64,000 nucleotides of DNA. Origin: Bacteroidota bacterium (lineage in GTDB: Bacteria; Bacteroidota; Bacteroidia; Bacteroidales; Lentimicrobiaceae). Positions 1 through 9,495 of this stretch are shown here, one piece after another. The position numbers were made by a program, and so were the translations under genes. The stretch's first letter is position 1. Every line of letters begins with the position of its first letter. The notes beneath the pieces were generated by a model. It made no database searches. It had not been told where the DNA came from and saw only the letters and a program-made list of their open reading frames with translations. Location of the stretch: NCBI GenBank assembly GCA_023434665.1, contig JAEYSM010000065.1:9779-73778 (forward strand), written 5' to 3'.

Positions 1-20
1 AGTCTCTGAAAAGTTGATTA

Positions 21-1352
21 TTAATTTTCTGCTTCCGTGTGTTGATCAGGATCATGCTTCTGATGTAGTACCATTATTTGTCTCCTCATCAGCCAGATCA
101 CAACAAAGGAAAGTATGAGATAAAGCAAGGTAATTGAATAAAGCGACCATTGAAGACCCGGCATTGGGGATAATGCATCTTTAGTTTTCATTATTCCATA
201 TATGATCCATGGCTGACGACCCACCTCTGTTACAATCCAGCCTGCTTCTACCGCAATAAAACCTGCCGGAGTCAAAACAGCTAACAGGATCAGCCACCAT
301 CTTTTTTCCAGCATATGTTTCCATTTCCATGAGAATAGTAGAAACAGCACTCCCGCCCCTGCCATAAGGACACCCATTAATACCATAACCTGAAATGCAA
401 TATGGACAATAAAAACAGGAGGTTGTTCATCATCAGGGATTTGATCAAGTCCTGTAACTTCTGCATTGAAATCGCCGTGAGCTAAAAAGCTCAGTGCCTT
501 AGGTATCCTTATTGCATAATCCACACGCTGTTCCTTTTCATTAGGAATACCACCAATAATAAGGTCTGCTGGTTTGGATGTCTGATAAAGCGACTCCATA
601 GCAGCAAGTTTAGCCGGCTGATATTTAGCCACATGCTTTGCTGAAATGTCACCACTCAAAGGTTGAAGGATTGCCGATACAGCTCCGAAGATCATAGCAA
701 TCCTGATTGCATTCCGATGTAATGGATGCCCTTTGTGTTTCAAGTACAAAAATGCATGCAACCCTGCAACGGTAAATGAAGTTGCCACAAAAGCCGCTAT
801 AGTCATATGTAAAGCCTGATGGAACCATCCCCTGTTGAACATGGCGGCTAACGGATCGATATTGATTGCCTGACCATTTACCCAATCGAAGCCGGCAGGA
901 TTATTCATCCAACTATTGGCTGAAACAACGAAGATTCCCGACATTACACCCGCCAAGCCTACCACGACGCCCGATCCAAAATGCACCCATTTATTTACTC
1001 TCTTCCATCCATAAAGGAAAAAGCCAAGAGCAATAGCTTCGAGAAAGAAAGCGGTACCCTCCCACGAAAAAGGCATTCCGATTATTGAACCTGCATGTTC
1101 CATGAAACCGGGCCATAATAAACCAAGTTCAAATGACAATACTGTGCCTGAAACAGCACCAACAGCAAATAAGATAGCAACTCCCCTCGACCACGCTTTT
1201 GCCAGATCCTGATATACCTGCTTACCCGTTTTTATCCACTTCCATTCAGCCATTACCATTAACCATGGCATGGTCATTCCAATACAAGCAAATACAATGT
1301 GAAAAACAAAAGAGACAGTCATCTGAAGCCTGGCAGCTAGCAAATCATCCAT
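21..1352 (-). CDS. cydA: Cytochrome bd-type ubiquinol oxidase subunit I
   Basis: Subunit I of the bd-type quinol oxidase, an inner-membrane terminal oxidase that oxidises quinol and reduces oxygen. The protein is multi-spanning, with an N-terminal heme-ligand-like His in SFVFHIVF and the signature GWIVTEVGRQPW near the C-terminus. At about 443 residues it is clearly shorter than E. coli CydA (about 520), so it belongs to the short Q-loop class often labelled CioA-like. The ORF opens 16 codons further upstream, but I place the start at the internal ATG (1352) because MDDLLAARLQMTVSF matches the family N-terminus. Subunit II (cydB) would lie downstream on this strand, beyond the left edge. Confidence 0.93.
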   Translation of the reverse strand: MDDLLAARLQMTVSFVFHIVFACIGMTMPWLMVMAEWKWIKTGKQVYQDLAKAWSRGVAILFAVGAVSGTVLSFELGLLWPGFMEHAGSIIGMPFSWEGTAFFLEAIALGFFLYGWKRVNKWVHFGSGVVVGLAGVMSGIFVVSANSWMNNPAGFDWVNGQAINIDPLAAMFNRGWFHQALHMTIAAFVATSFTVAGLHAFLYLKHKGHPLHRNAIRIAMIFGAVSAILQPLSGDISAKHVAKYQPAKLAAMESLYQTSKPADLIIGGIPNEKEQRVDYAIRIPKALSFLAHGDFNAEVTGLDQIPDDEQPPVFIVHIAFQVMVLMGVLMAGAGVLFLLFSWKWKHMLEKRWWLILLAVLTPAGFIAVEAGWIVTEVGRQPWIIYGIMKTKDALSPMPGLQWSLYSITLLYLILSFVVIWLMRRQIMVLHQKHDPDQHTEAEN

Positions 1353-1533
1353 ACAAATAAGAATTAGAAATATGAGTGTTTTAGTATTCCCCCACAACAA
1401 CCATAAACTGTCTTTTGTTGCTGAATTAACAGTCAGAAACAGGATTTAACCAAACTTTATGTTTTTTGTACTGTTGATTAGACGAATAAATCCTAAAAGC
1501 AGGATTAATTTACTTTTTCTTTAGAAAACTTAT

Positions 1534-1541
1534 TAATTTTG
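1534..1541 (+). promoter_or_regulatory. Candidate -7 promoter element (TAATTTTG)
   Basis: Exact match to the Bacteroidota -7 consensus TAnnTTTG, 27 bp before the ATG of the DUF6580 gene. I see no TTG at the -33 spacing, so support is partial. Confidence 0.4.
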
Positions 1542-1568
1542 TGGCCATAAAACAAATCAGCCTTTAAC

Positions 1569-2096
1569 ATGGAAAATAAATTTTTCACTTCAAGAATGGT
1601 CTTTATTATTTCTGCTATTGCCTTCGCTGTAGTTATGAGATTGATCCCACACTGGCCAAACTTCACTCCTGTAGCTGCTATTGCCATTTTCGGAGGAGTT
1701 TTTATTAACAGGAAAGCACTTGCATTCTTATTGCCGGTTTTGGCAATGTTTATAAGTGACTTGATAATTGGGTTCCATACAACTATGTTAGCTGTGTATG
1801 CAGGCATGTTGATCGCCGTTGGTTTTGGAATTCTTTTGAGAAACAGGGTAAAAGCTGGCAACATTGCATTAGCTTCTGTATCTTCATCTGTAGTATTTTT
1901 CCTGATAACTAATTTTGCAGCCTGGTATACCGGTCTTATGCCATATAGTCGTGATTTCTCAGGCATATTACAATCTTACGTTGCCGGAATTCCATTTTTC
2001 AACACTTCACTGATTGGTGACCTGTTTTATTGTGGCATTTTCTTTGGAAGCTTTTTCCTTATCAGCAAGCGCATCCCTTCATTAGCAAAGAGTTAA
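1569..2096 (+). CDS. DUF6580 family integral membrane protein (putative transporter S-component-like)
   Basis: A 175-residue protein with five or six hydrophobic segments. The N-terminal block RLIPHWPNFTPVAAIAIFGG (about residues 24-43) is the hallmark of the DUF6580 'putative transporter' family, which resembles ECF-transporter substrate-binding subunits. No substrate can be read from the sequence and no energising ECF genes lie nearby. It is monocistronic: a -7 promoter element precedes it and a strong hairpin terminator follows within 25 bp. The family call is good; function is unknown. Confidence 0.8.
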   Translation: MENKFFTSRMVFIISAIAFAVVMRLIPHWPNFTPVAAIAIFGGVFINRKALAFLLPVLAMFISDLIIGFHTTMLAVYAGMLIAVGFGILLRNRVKAGNIALASVSSSVVFFLITNFAAWYTGLMPYSRDFSGILQSYVAGIPFFNTSLIGDLFYCGIFFGSFFLISKRIPSLAKS

Positions 2097-2116
2097 TAAA
2101 ATATAGATTCATCTTA

Positions 2117-2148
2117 AAGCCCCTGTTTTAGCAAGGGGCTTTTTTTTT
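2117..2148 (+). terminator. Rho-independent terminator
   Basis: Perfect 8-bp stem (aagcccct / aggggctt) with a 9-nt loop followed by a run of nine T, just downstream of the DUF6580 gene. Confidence 0.9.
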
Positions 2149-2226
2149 GTATAATTTTTGTGCAATACATTTTATTAAGTTGGCCCCTTTCTCAACTAGT
2201 CGAATGGGTTTCAATAATTAAATGAT

Positions 2227-2234
2227 TAATTTTG
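2227..2234 (+). promoter_or_regulatory. Candidate -7 promoter element (TAATTTTG)
   Basis: Exact TAnnTTTG match 60 bp upstream of the small ORF that leads the mutL run. No clear -33 TTG. Confidence 0.35.
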
Positions 2235-2294
2235 TTAATTGATAAAAAGTCGGTTTCCAACACTGGAATTCCTTCTTATTCGAAAGGAGAAAAG

Positions 2295-2561
2295 ATGAAA
2301 TTTGTATTCTTCAGAACGCCAAAACCAAGACAGTTCTCTTATAAACCAAGATATTATGATGAGAAAAAGGAAGCACTGGAAAATCTGAAAAAAAAGTATA
2401 GTGGTGAGCAATCGAAAGAAGGTTACAGCCCGGATTTCCGTGAAAAACTAAGATCTTCATGGAAGATTAAGGAGAAACGGACAGGTAATATCACCCGAAC
2501 CACTCTGCTTATTTATTTTGTTATAGCAGCCTTAATTCTGTATTACATCTTTTTTAGCTAA
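2295..2561 (+). CDS. Small membrane-anchored hypothetical protein upstream of mutL
   Basis: An 88-residue protein beginning MKFVFFRTPKPRQF, rich in Lys/Arg/Tyr, with one C-terminal transmembrane helix (about the last 20 residues), so probably cytoplasmic with a C-terminal anchor. I chose the ATG at 2295 over the upstream in-frame ATG because a good Shine-Dalgarno-like aaaggaga sits 5-12 bp before it, which is unusual for this phylum. Its stop is immediately followed by the mutL ATG, so the two are probably translated together. From memory, similar small proteins occur in Bacteroidetes; no function can be assigned. Confidence 0.75.
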   Translation: MKFVFFRTPKPRQFSYKPRYYDEKKEALENLKKKYSGEQSKEGYSPDFREKLRSSWKIKEKRTGNITRTTLLIYFVIAALILYYIFFS

Positions 2562-4379
2562 ATGTCGGATATCATTAGATTATTGCCTGACTCCGTTGCA
2601 AATCAGATTGCTGCCGGTGAAGTAATACAACGACCCGCTTCAGCAGTCAAAGAAATGCTTGAGAATGCCGTGGATGCAGGTGCAACATCAGTTCAGCTGA
2701 TTGTAAAAGACTCAGGTAAAACCATTATTCAGGTATCTGATAATGGTTGCGGAATGTCGGTTACTGATGCAAGAATGAGCTTTGAGAGACATGCAACCTC
2801 AAAAATCAAGAATGCCGACGACCTTTTTAAGATTAGAACCTTTGGTTTCAGAGGTGAAGCGCTCGCATCTATAGCTGCCATTAGTCAGATTGAGCTTAAA
2901 ACCAGGCGTACTGAAGACGAATTAGGTACCCATGTTACTATCGAAGGTTCTTTTGTAAAGAACCAGCAACCTTGTGCAATGGAACCCGGAACTACATTGC
3001 AGGTAAAAAATTTATTCTATAATGTACCAGCCCGCAGGCAATTCCTGAAATCTGATGCTCATGAAATGAGACTTATTATTGAAGAATTTCAAAGAGTAGC
3101 CCTGGTCAACCCTGCAATTGGCTTCGATTTAATTAATAACGGAAAATTGCAGATCCAGCTCCCGTCAGGTAGTCTCAAACAAAGAATTAGTAATCTTTTC
3201 GGAAATAATTATCAGGAAAAACTTATCCCCGTTGATGTTGAAACTGAAGTAGTAAAAATATCCGGATTTATTGGCAAACCCGAAAGTGCAAGGAAGACAA
3301 GAGGTGAGCAATATTTCTTTGCTAACTCCAGATTCATAAAACATCCCTATTTGAACCATGCTATTGAAGAAGTTTTCGGCTCATTAATTCCTCAGGACTA
3401 TTTCCCTTCATACTTTATCTACCTTGAAGTAGACCCTGGAAGTATTGACATTAATATACATCCAACCAAAACTGAGGTAAATTTTCAGAACCATCATGCA
3501 CTCTATGGTATTCTTAAGTCAGCTGTTAAACAAGCTATTGGGAAGTTTAGCCTCTTCCCGACTATAGATTTTGACACAAAACCTGAATACAATTTCTTTT
3601 TCCCTAAAGACAAACCTGTTGTAGTTCCGGGAGTTAAGATAAATCCGGATTATAATCCTTTCGTTAAAAAGCAATCTCCTGATCTTGGCTTGTCATCATT
3701 TTATGTCAATCCCAATGTAGATTTAGATTCTCCTGATTTTCCACCTGCCGAAAGAGTAGAAACAACCAGGGTTATGACTGTAGGAGCTGACTTCGGAAAT
3801 GAAGAGCAGGATATCAGGGGCTTTCTGCAACTTAACAACAAGTATATTATTACAAAAATAAAATCAGGACTTGTTATTATTGATCAGCAGGCCGCACACG
3901 AAAGGATTCTTTTTGAAAAATTATTAGAGAAGATTGAGCAACGACCAGCAAATATTCAACAGCAATTATTTCCTCAGACGATAAAGTTAAGTCCTGGTGA
4001 TGTGGGAATTATCAACGAGTTGAATCCAGAGTTACATAAGCTGGGCTTTGTGCTGGAGCCATTTGGAACAGGCGCCTTTGTTGTTACCGGTTGTCCGGCT
4101 GATATGCCTGACCAGAACATCCAGCAGTTAATTGAAAGTGTTTTGGAAAACTTTAAGTTGAACAAGACAAATCTAAAAATTGATAAAATAAATAACCTTG
4201 CAAGGTCAATGGCCAGGAACCTCTCGCTGAAGCCTAACAAAATACTGACGATTGAAGAAATGCAGGCATTGGTGGATGACCTTTTTGCATGCAAAGTCCC
4301 TACCGTGAGTCCATCGGGAAAAATGATCATTATTAACCTGTCCTTTGAGGAAATAGAAAAGCGATTCCAACAAAATTAA
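2562..4379 (+). CDS. mutL: DNA mismatch repair protein MutL
   Basis: The 605-residue MutL couples MutS mismatch recognition to downstream repair. The N-terminal GHKL ATPase motifs are all present: ENAVDAGA, DNGCGM, FERHATSKI and FGFRGEALASI, followed by the transducer domain. After a Pro-rich linker (about residues 340-420) comes the dimerisation domain. The usual endonuclease metal motif DQHAxxExxxxE appears here as DQQAAHERILFE, with Gln replacing His, and the C-terminal CPHGRP-type block reads SPSGKM. Nuclease activity is therefore doubtful. It starts directly after the preceding small ORF and precedes two rhomboid genes. Confidence 0.96.
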   Translation: MSDIIRLLPDSVANQIAAGEVIQRPASAVKEMLENAVDAGATSVQLIVKDSGKTIIQVSDNGCGMSVTDARMSFERHATSKIKNADDLFKIRTFGFRGEALASIAAISQIELKTRRTEDELGTHVTIEGSFVKNQQPCAMEPGTTLQVKNLFYNVPARRQFLKSDAHEMRLIIEEFQRVALVNPAIGFDLINNGKLQIQLPSGSLKQRISNLFGNNYQEKLIPVDVETEVVKISGFIGKPESARKTRGEQYFFANSRFIKHPYLNHAIEEVFGSLIPQDYFPSYFIYLEVDPGSIDINIHPTKTEVNFQNHHALYGILKSAVKQAIGKFSLFPTIDFDTKPEYNFFFPKDKPVVVPGVKINPDYNPFVKKQSPDLGLSSFYVNPNVDLDSPDFPPAERVETTRVMTVGADFGNEEQDIRGFLQLNNKYIITKIKSGLVIIDQQAAHERILFEKLLEKIEQRPANIQQQLFPQTIKLSPGDVGIINELNPELHKLGFVLEPFGTGAFVVTGCPADMPDQNIQQLIESVLENFKLNKTNLKIDKINNLARSMARNLSLKPNKILTIEEMQALVDDLFACKVPTVSPSGKMIIINLSFEEIEKRFQQN

Positions 4380-4387
4380 AATTCAGT

Positions 4388-5236
4388 ATGTACGACCAAC
4401 AATATTCCCCAAGGGGTTTTAGTGTTTTACCACCGGTAGTAAAAAACCTTCTCATCATCAATGGATTGATGTTTCTTGCCCAGATTATGTTCCTGAATGT
4501 TTTCAGACTGGATCTTGTTGACTATTTAGGAATGCATTACTTCGGTTCATCTAAATTCAATCCTGTCCAGTTGGTTACCTATATGTTCCTCCATAGCCCA
4601 ACCCAATTTACCCATATCCTTTTCAATATGTTTGCTTTATGGATGTTTGGTTATCTCATTGAAAATGTGTGGGGTTCGAAGCGTTTCCTTATTTATTATA
4701 TGGTAACCGGAATTGGTGCAGCACTTATCCATATGGCGGTAATGTATTTTAGTATCAGTAACATCCAGCAGGAAGCGGCCATGTTGATGAGCTCTCCAGA
4801 TCCTGTTGATTTTACCAATTTTGTTCAGAATCATTTTCCATACTACATGGGAAGCCTAAGGGAATTCATAAATGAATGGAATGAATATCCCGGGAATATG
4901 AGCCTTATTAACCAGGCTTCGCAATATATCAATGAGTTGGTGGAGATTAAAAAAGATGTTCCTACAGTTGGAGCATCAGGTGCTGTATTCGGTATTCTTC
5001 TGGCTTTCGGAATGCTTTTTCCAAATACCTTGATTTATATTTACTTTTTGTTCCCCATAAAAGCCAAATGGTTTGTTATATTTTATGGTGGGTTGGAGCT
5101 TTTCTTCGGAATCCGCAATCAGGTAGGCGATAATGTAGCACATTTCGCTCACCTTGGTGGAATGATTTTTGGCTTCTTCCTGATCCGTTATTGGAATCGT
5201 AAAAGAAAGCGTAACTATTGGGACCAAAATTTTTAA
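4388..5236 (+). CDS. Rhomboid family intramembrane serine protease (first of tandem pair)
   Basis: A 282-residue polytopic membrane protease predicted to cleave transmembrane substrates within the bilayer. The catalytic dyad is visible: Ser197 in VGASGAVFG and His255 in AHFAHLGG, with HILFNMFALWMFG contributing the family's first conserved helix. Between helices there is a long insert (about residues 122-190) of acidic and amide-rich sequence facing one side of the membrane. It starts 8 bp after mutL and ends 3 bp before a second rhomboid, so the group is almost surely co-transcribed. Its substrate is unknown. Confidence 0.92.
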   Translation: MYDQQYSPRGFSVLPPVVKNLLIINGLMFLAQIMFLNVFRLDLVDYLGMHYFGSSKFNPVQLVTYMFLHSPTQFTHILFNMFALWMFGYLIENVWGSKRFLIYYMVTGIGAALIHMAVMYFSISNIQQEAAMLMSSPDPVDFTNFVQNHFPYYMGSLREFINEWNEYPGNMSLINQASQYINELVEIKKDVPTVGASGAVFGILLAFGMLFPNTLIYIYFLFPIKAKWFVIFYGGLELFFGIRNQVGDNVAHFAHLGGMIFGFFLIRYWNRKRKRNYWDQNF

Positions 5237-5239
5237 ATT

Positions 5240-6181
5240 ATGTATCCACAAATTTCACCATTTGAAAGAATAAAGATTTTTTTTGGCAGGCGCGACGCTT
5301 TGCCACGCATAATTTTAATAAATATCGGAATTTGGTTGTTAATTGCACTAATCAGGAATCTTGCTTTTTTATTGTCAAGCCCTGAAAGTGGTACTTCTGG
5401 TTTGTATAAACATTACCTGAGTGAGTACCTCCTTTCTTTTCTTGCTCTTCCTGCTAATATCAGCGTCTTCCTTACAAAACCCTGGACGTTGTTCTCATAT
5501 ATGTTTCTACATTTCGACTTTCTTCATATCCTTTTTAATATGCTCTGGCTTTATTGGTTCGGGGCTATATTCGTTCAGTACCTGTCACAACGTCAGCTGA
5601 CTGCCACTTATATCTTTGGAGGGATTACCGGAGGTTTACTTTATATTTTCGCTTACAATGTATTTCCCGTTTTTGACCTGGTGAGAGTGAATGCACTGGC
5701 TTTAGGTGCATCAGCCAGTGTACTTGCAATTGTTGTCGGAATTTCTTTTTATGTTCCTAATTATACTATAAATTTGTTCTTGCTCGGACCCATCAAGATA
5801 AAGTACATTGCAATCCTGACCATTGTAATGGATTTACTGATGATCAACGCAGGAAATGCAGGAGGCCATATTGCACACCTTGGCGGAGCCCTCTGGGGAT
5901 TTGCTTATGTCAAGATGCTGCCACACTTTGATCCGGCAAAACTTTTTGGAATTCTGTCAGCCGAAAACGTTAAGAAATATAGAACGTCCAGAAAGAAAAC
6001 ATTTAAGGTTCATTATGGAAAAGCTCCGATTTCTGATGAAGAATATAATCTTCAGAAAAAGGAAAAACAGCAAAGGATCGATAAAATACTGGACAAAATA
6101 AGCCAGTCAGGATATAACAGTTTGACTAAAGAGGAGAAAGAATTATTGTTTTCAACCAGCAAGAAGCAGAATAATATATAA
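5240..6181 (+). CDS. Rhomboid family intramembrane serine protease (second of pair) with DUF6576-like C-terminal tail
   Basis: A second, divergent rhomboid of 313 residues. The active site reads GASAS (catalytic Ser158) with His213 in GGHIAHLGG, and HILFNMLWLYWFG marks the same conserved helix as in its neighbour. A cytoplasmic C-terminal extension after about residue 260 ends in a helical segment (DEEYNLQKKEKQQRIDKI...LTKEEKELL) that fits the small DUF6576 domain found behind some Bacteroidetes rhomboids. The gene begins 3 bp after the first rhomboid. The two differ outside the core, so duplication is not recent. Confidence 0.9.
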   Translation: MYPQISPFERIKIFFGRRDALPRIILINIGIWLLIALIRNLAFLLSSPESGTSGLYKHYLSEYLLSFLALPANISVFLTKPWTLFSYMFLHFDFLHILFNMLWLYWFGAIFVQYLSQRQLTATYIFGGITGGLLYIFAYNVFPVFDLVRVNALALGASASVLAIVVGISFYVPNYTINLFLLGPIKIKYIAILTIVMDLLMINAGNAGGHIAHLGGALWGFAYVKMLPHFDPAKLFGILSAENVKKYRTSRKKTFKVHYGKAPISDEEYNLQKKEKQQRIDKILDKISQSGYNSLTKEEKELLFSTSKKQNNI

Positions 6182-6189
6182 CTAACCTA

Positions 6190-7335
6190 ATGCCAATTAT
6201 GAAACCTGGAAGACTGACAATCTGGTCAGGAATACTTCTTTTTTTCAACTTTGTTGTGCTTTTCTTACTTGTACTGGGATTTCTGGCTGCCTATATTCCT
6301 CCCGATACCTATTGGCCATTTGCTTTCGCAGGTTTAGTTTTTCCTTATGCAGTTATAGCAAATCTTTTCTTCGTTGTAATCTGGATGTTCTTATGGCGGA
6401 AATTGTTCCTCGTGTCCCTGTTTGCATTGCTTATCTGTTGGAGCCGTCTCACCAATTATCTTCAGTTGAGCCGTAACGTTGATGAGTCAAAAACTGAAAT
6501 TTCCGGTTTAAAGGTCATTTCATACAATGTCCAGATCTTTGATCTTTACAATTGGGGCAAATCCCACATAAGTGAAAAAGGTTACAACATCCTGAATGTT
6601 CTTAAAGATGAAAAGCCTGATCTGGTCTGTCTTCAGGAGTATCATGCCGGAAGGAAGTCGGTAATAGATATCAGCGACTCTATTAAACAAATAAATAACC
6701 TTAAATACAATCACATTTCATTTGTTAATAAGGACGACAAAGTGATGCCTTATGGCATTGCTACATATAGCAGATGGCCAATTATTAATCGTGAGGTTAT
6801 TATTTTTGAAGATAATTCAGTCAATTTCTGCATATATTCAGATATTGTGGTTGATGAAGATACCATCAGGGTTTTTAATGTACATCTCGAATCGATCAGA
6901 TTGAGCAAGGAAGATTATCTTTATGTAGAAGAACTACCCAAAAAGACTGATACACAGGAAATATTCTCAGAGAACTCTAAAAAGATACTCCGGAAATTTA
7001 AGAGAGCTTTTATTACAAGAGCACCTCAGGCACGTAAATTAAATGAAGTGATTAATGAATCTCCTTTCCCGGTTATAGTCTGTGGGGATTTTAATGATAC
7101 CCCATCCTCTTACACTTACCATCAACTTTCAAATAACCTTGTAGATGCATTTAAAGAATCGGGTAAAGGAATTGGTATGACTTATGCAGGTTCACTTCCT
7201 TCATTCAGAATCGACTATATTCTTCATGATCAAGCTTTTACATCAGTAAATTATAAGACAATCAGAAAGAATTTCTCAGATCACTTTCCAATTTCAACCA
7301 GAATTATACTAGACACAAAAATTCAACCGCAATAA
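6190..7335 (+). CDS. Endonuclease/exonuclease/phosphatase (EEP) family protein, membrane-anchored
   Basis: A 381-residue protein with three N-terminal hydrophobic helices (about residues 10-95) followed by an EEP-fold domain. Catalytic motifs are in order: ISYNVQIFD, the metal-binding Glu in LVCLQEYH, GDFNDTPSS, and the terminal SDHFPIS. Such proteins hydrolyse phosphodiesters or phosphomonoesters (nucleic acid, lipid or inositol phosphates); the real substrate is not evident. The domain probably lies outside the cytoplasmic membrane. It follows the rhomboid pair by 8 bp and precedes uvrB by 46 bp. Confidence 0.87.
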   Translation: MPIMKPGRLTIWSGILLFFNFVVLFLLVLGFLAAYIPPDTYWPFAFAGLVFPYAVIANLFFVVIWMFLWRKLFLVSLFALLICWSRLTNYLQLSRNVDESKTEISGLKVISYNVQIFDLYNWGKSHISEKGYNILNVLKDEKPDLVCLQEYHAGRKSVIDISDSIKQINNLKYNHISFVNKDDKVMPYGIATYSRWPIINREVIIFEDNSVNFCIYSDIVVDEDTIRVFNVHLESIRLSKEDYLYVEELPKKTDTQEIFSENSKKILRKFKRAFITRAPQARKLNEVINESPFPVIVCGDFNDTPSSYTYHQLSNNLVDAFKESGKGIGMTYAGSLPSFRIDYILHDQAFTSVNYKTIRKNFSDHFPISTRIILDTKIQPQ

Positions 7336-7381
7336 AACAATCAGTATTCAGGTTATGATTGTTACATAAATAAATCACAGC

Positions 7382-9403
7382 GTGAACTTTAAAATAACTT
7401 CAGAGTACCAACCGGCAGGCGATCAGCCACAGGCAATACAGCAACTGGCAGAAGGCATAAAGCGAGGAGATCCAGCACAGATTCTGTTAGGGGTTACAGG
7501 TTCTGGTAAGACATTTACCATAGCAAATGTTATTGCCGAAATCAACAGACCTACTCTGGTGTTAAGTCACAACAAAACCCTTGCTGCACAGCTATATGGA
7601 GAATTCAAACAATTTTTCCCTGATAATGCTGTAGAATATTTTGTATCATATTACGACTACTATCAACCCGAGGCTTTCCTGCCATCTACAAATACCTATA
7701 TTGAGAAGGACCTGTCAATTAACGATGAACTCGAGAAGTTAAGATTAAGTGCAACTTCTGCTTTGCTCTCAGGACGACGCGATGTGATTGTTGTATCCTC
7801 AGTATCATGCATTTATGGTATTGGTAATCCTGATGATTTTTCAAATGGAGTCATAAAACTACAGGTTGGTGAAAAGCTTAGCAGAAAAAAACTTTTATGG
7901 AGTCTGGTCGAGAGTTTATACAACAGAAGTGAAGTAGAATTCAATCGTGGAAATTTCAGAGTTAAAGGCGACACAGTAGATATCTTCCCTGCATATGCGG
8001 ATTATGGGGTCAGGGTTTTATTCTGGGATGATGAAATTGAGGGAATTGAGTCTTTTAATCCAATTGACGGTCATTTGGTTGAGAAAATGGAAATGATAAA
8101 CATTTACCCGGCTAACATTTTCGTGACTTCAAAGGAAAAAATGAAAGATTCTATTCAGGAGATTCAGTTCGACCTGATGAAGCAGGTTGACTACTTTAAC
8201 GATGAAAGAAAGATCCTTGAAGCTAAACGACTTGAGGACAGGGTGACATATGATATTGAAATGATGCGCGAGTTGGGTTATTGCCCCGGGATTGAGAATT
8301 ACTCCCGTTATTTTGATGGAAGAACTCCGGGATCAAGGCCATTCTGCCTGCTTGATTATTTCCCTGATGACTTCATAACTGTAATAGATGAAAGTCATGT
8401 TACTATTTCGCAGATAAAAGCTATGTACGGAGGAGATCGTTCCCGAAAGCAAACATTAGTTGAATATGGTTTCCGGCTTCCTTCAGCTCTTGACAATCGC
8501 CCTCTGAAATTTGAAGAATTCGAGGGCCTGACAGGTCAGACTATCTATATGAGTGCTACTCCCGCCGATTACGAATTACAAAAATCGGGAGGTGTAGTTG
8601 TTGAACAACTAATAAGGCCTACTGGCTTAACTGACCCTCCGATTGAAGTTAGGCCAAGCATTTCACAGGTGGATGATTTACTGGATGAGATTGATCAGAC
8701 ACTTAAAAATGGTGGAAGAGTTCTGGTTACAACACTGACAAAAAGAATGGCAGAAGAGCTAACCAAGTACATGACAAGGGTCAATATTAAGTGCAGATAT
8801 ATCCATTCAGATGTAGATACTCTCGAAAGGGTTGAGATTCTCCGAGATTTGCGTCTTGGACTGTTTGATGTGCTGGTAGGTGTCAACCTTCTCCGTGAAG
8901 GTCTCGACCTTCCTGAAGTCTCTTTAGTTGCCATCCTTGATGCTGATAAAGAAGGATTCCTCAGATCAGAAAGATCGCTCACACAGACAGCAGGAAGAGC
9001 CGCCCGAAACATCAATAGTAAAGTTATCATGTATGCCGATAAGATTACTGATTCAATGCAGAGGACTATTGACGAGACCAACAGGAGAAGAGCCAAACAG
9101 ATAACCTATAATACCGAGCATAATATAATACCTGCGCAGATTATCAAATCCACAGCATCTATCCTGGGACAAACAGCAGTTGCAGGTGGAGAAAAGCATC
9201 CAAAAGTTTATGTTGAGAATGATACCTTGAATGTAGCAGCCGACCCGGTAGTTCAATATATGAACAATGAGCAGCTCGATAAACTGATAACCAGGACAAG
9301 AAAAGCAATGGAAAAAGCAGCCAAAGAGCTCGACTTTATTGAAGCAGCCAGATTGCGCGATGAAATGTATGCTTTACAGGAGAAACAGAAAGGGGGTAAA
9401 TAG
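7382..9403 (+). CDS. uvrB: Excinuclease ABC subunit B
   Basis: A 673-residue UvrB, the damage-verifying helicase-like subunit of nucleotide excision repair, which is loaded by UvrA and recruits UvrC. Visible motifs include Walker A GVTGSGKT (residues 37-44), the beta-hairpin region YYDYYQPEAF, DESH (motif II), the block YGGDRSRKQTLVEYGFRLPS, and a C-terminal UVR domain (KAMEKAAKELDFIEAARLRDEM) that contacts UvrC. The start is GTG, giving the family N-terminus MNFKITSEYQPAGDQPQAI. A bidirectional hairpin follows. Confidence 0.97.
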   Translation: MNFKITSEYQPAGDQPQAIQQLAEGIKRGDPAQILLGVTGSGKTFTIANVIAEINRPTLVLSHNKTLAAQLYGEFKQFFPDNAVEYFVSYYDYYQPEAFLPSTNTYIEKDLSINDELEKLRLSATSALLSGRRDVIVVSSVSCIYGIGNPDDFSNGVIKLQVGEKLSRKKLLWSLVESLYNRSEVEFNRGNFRVKGDTVDIFPAYADYGVRVLFWDDEIEGIESFNPIDGHLVEKMEMINIYPANIFVTSKEKMKDSIQEIQFDLMKQVDYFNDERKILEAKRLEDRVTYDIEMMRELGYCPGIENYSRYFDGRTPGSRPFCLLDYFPDDFITVIDESHVTISQIKAMYGGDRSRKQTLVEYGFRLPSALDNRPLKFEEFEGLTGQTIYMSATPADYELQKSGGVVVEQLIRPTGLTDPPIEVRPSISQVDDLLDEIDQTLKNGGRVLVTTLTKRMAEELTKYMTRVNIKCRYIHSDVDTLERVEILRDLRLGLFDVLVGVNLLREGLDLPEVSLVAILDADKEGFLRSERSLTQTAGRAARNINSKVIMYADKITDSMQRTIDETNRRRAKQITYNTEHNIIPAQIIKSTASILGQTAVAGGEKHPKVYVENDTLNVAADPVVQYMNNEQLDKLITRTRKAMEKAAKELDFIEAARLRDEMYALQEKQKGGK

Positions 9404-9442
9404 ATTGTTCCCATTTCCGGAAAATGATAATCTATCCAGCCT

Positions 9443-9485
9443 TCAAAAAAAAAGCTGCCCTGGGAAGGCAGCTTCTTTCTTTTAA
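9443..9485. terminator. Bidirectional terminator between uvrB and the FKBP gene
   Basis: Perfect 8-bp stem aagctgcc / ggcagctt (9452-9459 and 9467-9474) flanked by A-rich sequence on the left and T-rich on the right, so it can serve both convergent genes. Confidence 0.85.
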
Positions 9486-9495
9486 ATAAATTCCT

